The position numbers were made by a program, and so were the translations under genes. Source: Deltaproteobacteria bacterium (lineage in GTDB: Bacteria > Desulfobacterota > Desulfuromonadia > Desulfuromonadales > BM103). From it: a DNA stretch of 8,365 nt. The stretch lies in the NCBI GenBank assembly GCA_019313105.1, contig JAFDBW010000046.1, positions 1 to 8,365 of the forward strand, read 5' to 3'. The notes under the pieces are model-generated. The model was not told the DNA's origin, ran no database searches, and saw only the letters and a program-made list of their open reading frames with translations. Below are positions 6,323 to 8,365 of the stretch, in pieces. Numbering within the stretch: the stretch's first letter is position 1; each line of letters starts with the position of its first letter.

Positions 6323-7072
6323 CTAATCCTCGCCCTTCTCCTTGCCTCCCGCCTTCGGTGCATGGGCCAGAATTCGATCCGCCAGGCGGCTGAACGGCAG
6401 GCTCTGTATCCAGACCCGGCCATGACCACTGAGGGTGGCGAGGAACAAGCCTTCGCCGCCGAAGAACATGCTCTTCAAGTTGCCGGCCCGCTCGATGTTG
6501 TAGTCGACGGTCGACTCGAAAGCGACCAGGCAGCCGGTATCGACGCGCAGCGTTTCGCCCTGCAGCTGGCGCTCGACAATGGTGCCGCTGGCATGGACGA
6601 AGACCATGCCGTCCCCCTGCAGGCGCTGCAGGATAAACCCCTCGCCGCCGAAGAAGCCGGCACCGAGCCGGCGTTGGAAGGCTATACCCACCCGGGTGCC
6701 GGAGGCGGCACAGAGGAAGGCGTCTTTCTGGCAGAGGATCTCGCCACCCATCCTGCCCAGGTCCATCGGGATGATCTTGCCGGGATAGGGCGCGGCGAAG
6801 GCGACATGGCGCTTGACGCCGCCCTGGTTGCTGAAGTGGGTCATGAAGATCGACTCGCCGGTCAGGGCGCGCTTGCCGGCACCGAACAGCTTGCCCATGA
6901 ACCCAGACTCGGCTTCGGAGCCGTCACCCATGCGGGCCTCGAAGACGATATCGGACTCCATGTAGTTCATCGCCCCGGCCTCGGCGATCACCGTCTCGCC
7001 GGGATCAAGCTCGACCTGGACCATTTGCATATCGTCACCGATAATGGTGTAATCAACCTCGTGGCATTTCAT
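6323..7072 (-). CDS. AIM24 / TIGR00266 family protein
   Basis: The 249-residue protein belongs to the AIM24 (TIGR00266) family, a beta-rich fold found in many bacteria and in a yeast mitochondrial protein; no biochemical role is established for the bacterial members. Family marks are LDPGETVIAEAGAMNYM (22-38), GKRALTGESIFMTHF (66-80), and PYPGKIIPMDL (95-105). The motif FFGGEG occurs twice, at 140-145 (followed by FILQRLQGDGMVFVHASG) and 203-208 (followed by LFLATLSGHGRVWIQSLP), showing an internal duplication. There is no signal peptide or membrane segment, so it is likely cytoplasmic or peripheral. The lysine-, glycine- and glutamate-rich tail is probably flexible. The ATG lies 7 bases after a strong GGAGG. 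The DUF3185 gene ends 73 bases upstream on the same strand, so the two are probably co-transcribed, and the terminator at 6158-6196 closes the unit. Long frames on the opposite strand here are shadows. Confidence 0.9.
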   Translation of the reverse strand: MKCHEVDYTIIGDDMQMVQVELDPGETVIAEAGAMNYMESDIVFEARMGDGSEAESGFMGKLFGAGKRALTGESIFMTHFSNQGGVKRHVAFAAPYPGKIIPMDLGRMGGEILCQKDAFLCAASGTRVGIAFQRRLGAGFFGGEGFILQRLQGDGMVFVHASGTIVERQLQGETLRVDTGCLVAFESTVDYNIERAGNLKSMFFGGEGLFLATLSGHGRVWIQSLPFSRLADRILAHAPKAGGKEKGED

Positions 7073-7145
7073 GATTCAACCTCCGTGGCGCTTCGCGCGA
7101 GGTGTGAGGCACTAAAAACCTGTGCGCTGCTGCGCTTCGTGACAT

Positions 7146-7340
7146 TTAACCTTTGGCAAACAGGAACAACCCCGCCACCCCGCTGGCCGCCCCACCGATA
7201 TACCGATACATCACCTCGTCGGGCAGCGAACCGGAGATCGTCGACGTCAACTGCGAGGTCACGGTTTCTGAAATCTGGTAACCCCAGTAGGCGAGGCCGA
7301 CACCGATGACGAGCAGGGCTAGACCTATAGCTTTGTTCAT
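7146..7340 (-). CDS. DUF3185-like small membrane protein
   Basis: The protein has 64 residues starting MNKAIGLALLVIGVGLAYWG. It has two hydrophobic segments (about 3-20 and 44-61) joined by a polar loop containing SETVTSQLTSTISGSLPDE. This is the layout of DUF3185 proteins, small inner-membrane proteins of unknown function with a conserved MNK..G.ALL.VG...L..G start and a glycine-rich second helix. The ATG at 7340 follows AAAGG by 7 bases. An in-frame upstream ATG at 7397 would add a hydrophilic stretch with no ribosome site and spoil the N-terminal helix. It precedes the AIM24-family gene by 73 bases on the same strand, probably in one operon. The family assignment rests on pattern memory over a short sequence. 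Confidence 0.75.
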   Translation of the reverse strand: MNKAIGLALLVIGVGLAYWGYQISETVTSQLTSTISGSLPDEVMYRYIGGAASGVAGLFLFAKG

Positions 7341-7475
7341 GTTTAAACCTTTCGAAATATGTGATGTGTGGATCATGGTTCGTGGAAATTTCAACACCTG
7401 AGGCGCGCAGTGCGAGATGCGAAAAAACGCAGACCCTTAAGCTTTTCACCTCACGCCCGTTCGCTCTGCTCACTC

Positions 7476-7511
7476 AAGGTGCAAAGGCGCAAAGGCGCAA
7501 AGGCGCAGAGC
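7476..7511 (+). repeat. 8-bp tandem repeat GCAAAGGC, three full copies plus partial ends
   Basis: GCAAAGGC occurs exactly at 7481-7488, 7489-7496 and 7497-7504. A diverged copy, GCAGAGCT, follows at 7505-7512, and AAGGT precedes at 7476-7480. It lies in the spacer between the DUF3185 and DUF2059 genes. The 8-bp period would shift frame in a protein, consistent with a non-coding repeat. Confidence 0.8.
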
Positions 7512-7560
7512 TTATCACTTTATTTATAAACAACGAAATGATTCTCTTTGCGTCTTTGCG
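7496..7560. repeat. Imperfect inverted repeat CGCAAAG...CTTTGCG
   Basis: The end of the tandem array (7496-7510) is imperfectly complementary to CTCTTTGCGTCTTTGCG at 7544-7560, with an AT-rich loop of 33 bases between them. The reverse complement of the right arm, CGCAAAGACGCAAAGAG, is a diverged form of the same GCAAAGGC unit. The structure is therefore two opposing copies of one microrepeat, possibly a long RNA hairpin. A small AAACCG-GTTTAT-CGGTTT hairpin (7563-7580) follows. Confidence 0.55.
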
Positions 7561-7602
7561 TTAAACCGGTTTATCGGTTTTCGCACTTCGCACTTCCTGC
7601 TT

Positions 7603-7746
7603 TTATTCAATCATGATCCCCGATTCTTTCAACCTGGCTTTGATACGGTCGAGCAGCTCCTGCTCAAAAGTCTCATTCCACAGTCGCACGAACTGCTGGC
7701 TTTCAGCGGCAATCATGCCGCTGACCCGGATCGACTTGCGGGCGAC
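7603..7746 (-). pseudogene. Stranded C-terminal part of the DUF2059 gene beyond an in-frame stop
   Basis: Directly after the TAA at 7749-7747, the same reading frame continues for 47 codons to a second TAA at 7605-7603. It reads VARKSIRVSGMIAAESQQFV, then RLWNETFEQELLDRIKARLK and ESGIMIE. This fits the C-terminal helix region of DUF2059 proteins, which continue past the FY.T motif with a P.G.K segment. It has no ribosome site of its own. With the upstream part it would give a protein of about 165 residues, a usual DUF2059 length. It is therefore most likely a nonsense-separated remnant or a sequencing error rather than a separate gene. Confidence 0.7.
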
Positions 7747-8100
7747 TTAGGTCTGGTAAAAAGACAACAGCTGGTGAATCTCGTCGGCCGTATAGTAGCG
7801 CCGGTAGATCGGCACCAGGGCATCGAGCAGGCGCTGGTGCTCGCTGTCGGCGAGGGCCTGCATCTCCTTTTCAATCAGCTTGGCGGCGTCCTCGGCCGAC
7901 ACATTTTGCGCGGTCAACACCGCGCCGAGCTGGTTGGTGTAATTATCCTGCACGTTGGTCATGATTCGTTCGGTGAGGCTCAGCCGGACCAGCTGTTCCG
8001 CCTCGTGGAGCTTCTCGGCCTCGCTGGTTGGCACCGATGCAGCGCCGGCAAGGCTGACTGACAGCGTCATTGCGAGCAATATAATTATCAACAAACGCAT
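7747..8100 (-). CDS. DUF2059 periplasmic protein, truncated by in-frame TAA
   Basis: The 117-residue product begins with a signal peptide (MRLLIIILLAMTLSVSLAGA, cut near residue 20), so it is exported. The mature part is helical and charged, and ends YYTADEIHQLLSFYQT. This matches the DUF2059 pattern in which an (F/Y)-(S/T)-x-(E/D)-E-(L/I) segment leads into L..FY.TP.G.K. Here the reading frame stops exactly after FYQT, where the family normally continues. The rest of the domain lies in the same frame at 7746-7603. No function is established for DUF2059. The ATG follows AAGGA by about 8 bases. The Old Yellow Enzyme gene ends 94 bases upstream on the same strand and may share a transcript. Whether the short form is stable is unknown. 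Confidence 0.75.
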   Translation of the reverse strand: MRLLIIILLAMTLSVSLAGAASVPTSEAEKLHEAEQLVRLSLTERIMTNVQDNYTNQLGAVLTAQNVSAEDAAKLIEKEMQALADSEHQRLLDALVPIYRRYYTADEIHQLLSFYQT

Positions 8101-8160
8101 GAGATTGATCCTTTCTGCAGGTTAATATTCGAGGTGAGAGGTGCGAATAAATTCATTCAG

Positions 8161-8193
8161 CCAGCCCCCAGCCTCCAGTCCCCAGCCCCCGCC
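8161..8193 (-). repeat. G-rich imperfect repeat GGGGGCTGGGGACTGGAGGCTGG
   Basis: The minus strand carries three G runs of four or five plus several GG pairs, built from repeated GGCTGGGG/GACTGGAG units. It starts right after the stop codon of the upstream oxidoreductase. It could form a G-quadruplex in RNA or on the minus DNA strand. Next to it (8141-8156) is the GAGGTGAGAGGTGCGAA microrepeat type seen in other spacers of this window. Confidence 0.55.
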
Positions 8194-8194
8194 C

Positions 8195-8365
8195 TTACGT
8201 CTTCGCCCTCTCATACTGCACCGGCCAGGGATGATCGGCCTTGAGTTCGGCGGCGACATGGATCGGCCAGTAGGGGTCGCGCAGCAGCTCGCGGGCGAGC
8301 AGGACGACGTCAGCAGAGCCGGTGGCAAGGATCTGCTCGGCCTGCACCGCAGCCGTGATCAGCCC
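8195..8365 (-). CDS. Old Yellow Enzyme family NAD(P)H:flavin oxidoreductase, C-terminal part
   Basis: The last 56 residues of a gene entering from the right edge are visible. GLITAAVQAEQILATGSADVV, split as GLIT...QAEQIL and GSADVVLLARELLRDPYWP, is the C-terminal FMN-binding signature of Old Yellow Enzymes of the YqjM/NamA class. The ending WPVQYERA is also typical. These FMN enzymes reduce activated C=C bonds of enones and related electrophiles with NAD(P)H in the cytoplasm; the true substrate is usually unknown. The catalytic core and active-site residues are outside the window, so the NamA label is only the nearest comparison. The frame ends with TAA at 8197-8195. Confidence 0.88.
   Translation of the reverse strand, partial: GLITAAVQAEQILATGSADVVLLARELLRDPYWPIHVAAELKADHPWPVQYERAKT

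Noticed and set aside
6362..7309. A 315-codon plus-strand reading frame
   Set aside because: It is antisense to the AIM24 and DUF3185 genes, has no ribosome site or recognisable motifs, and is best explained as a shadow of GC-rich codon use.

Overview
The window looks like chromosomal DNA of a Gram-negative bacterium. My best guess is the Desulfuromonadia/Geobacter side of the former Deltaproteobacteria. That rests on the gene mix (TAXI solute-binding protein, AIM24 and DUF3185 proteins, a periplasmic DUF2059 protein), on exported proteins with Gram-negative signal peptides, and on intergenic GGGGACAC palindromes and GTGCGAA/GCAAAGGC microrepeats that I associate with that group from memory. 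The taxonomic call is an inference and was not tested by any search.

Layout, left to right. (1) 1-267, minus: the 5' part of umuD (SOS mutagenesis), cut by the window edge. Upstream are a candidate promoter, a palindromic operator candidate and a terminator that insulates it from the next gene. (2) 505-1560, minus: a dihydroorotate-dehydrogenase-like flavoprotein with what looks like an extra segment of about 24 residues. (3) 1790-3574, minus: a periplasmic gamma-glutamyltransferase with all expected catalytic motifs. (4) 3575-4048: a 474-base gene-free stretch with an 18-bp-arm perfect palindrome of the GGGGACAC family, two smaller hairpins and a promoter pointing right. (5) 4049-4819, plus: a uridine phosphorylase, the only convincing plus-strand gene, with another GGGGACAC copy just beyond it. 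(6) 4934-5911, minus: a TAXI-type TRAP transporter solute-binding protein without membrane partners in view. (7) 5912-6322: a 411-base spacer with a candidate promoter for the TAXI gene and a strong terminator for the gene to its right. (8) 6323-7340, minus: an AIM24-family gene preceded by a small DUF3185 membrane protein, probably one transcript. (9) 7341-7602: a repeat-rich spacer. (10) 7603-8100, minus: a DUF2059 periplasmic protein interrupted by an in-frame TAA. (11) 8141-8194: a G-rich repeat. (12) 8195-8365, minus: the C-terminal 56 residues of an Old Yellow Enzyme family oxidoreductase, cut by the right edge.

The genes do not form one pathway. They are mostly single housekeeping or accessory genes on the minus strand, separated by terminators and repeats. 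Two nucleotide-related enzymes (the DHOD-like protein and uridine phosphorylase) and one glutathione/gamma-glutamyl enzyme are present, but nothing in the sequence ties them together. I see no CRISPR array, tRNA, rRNA, intact insertion sequence, defence system or biosynthetic cluster. I found no clear new system. The points most worth a second look are the interrupted DUF2059 gene, the insertion in the DHOD-like protein, and the GGGGACAC repeats bracketing the uridine phosphorylase gene.
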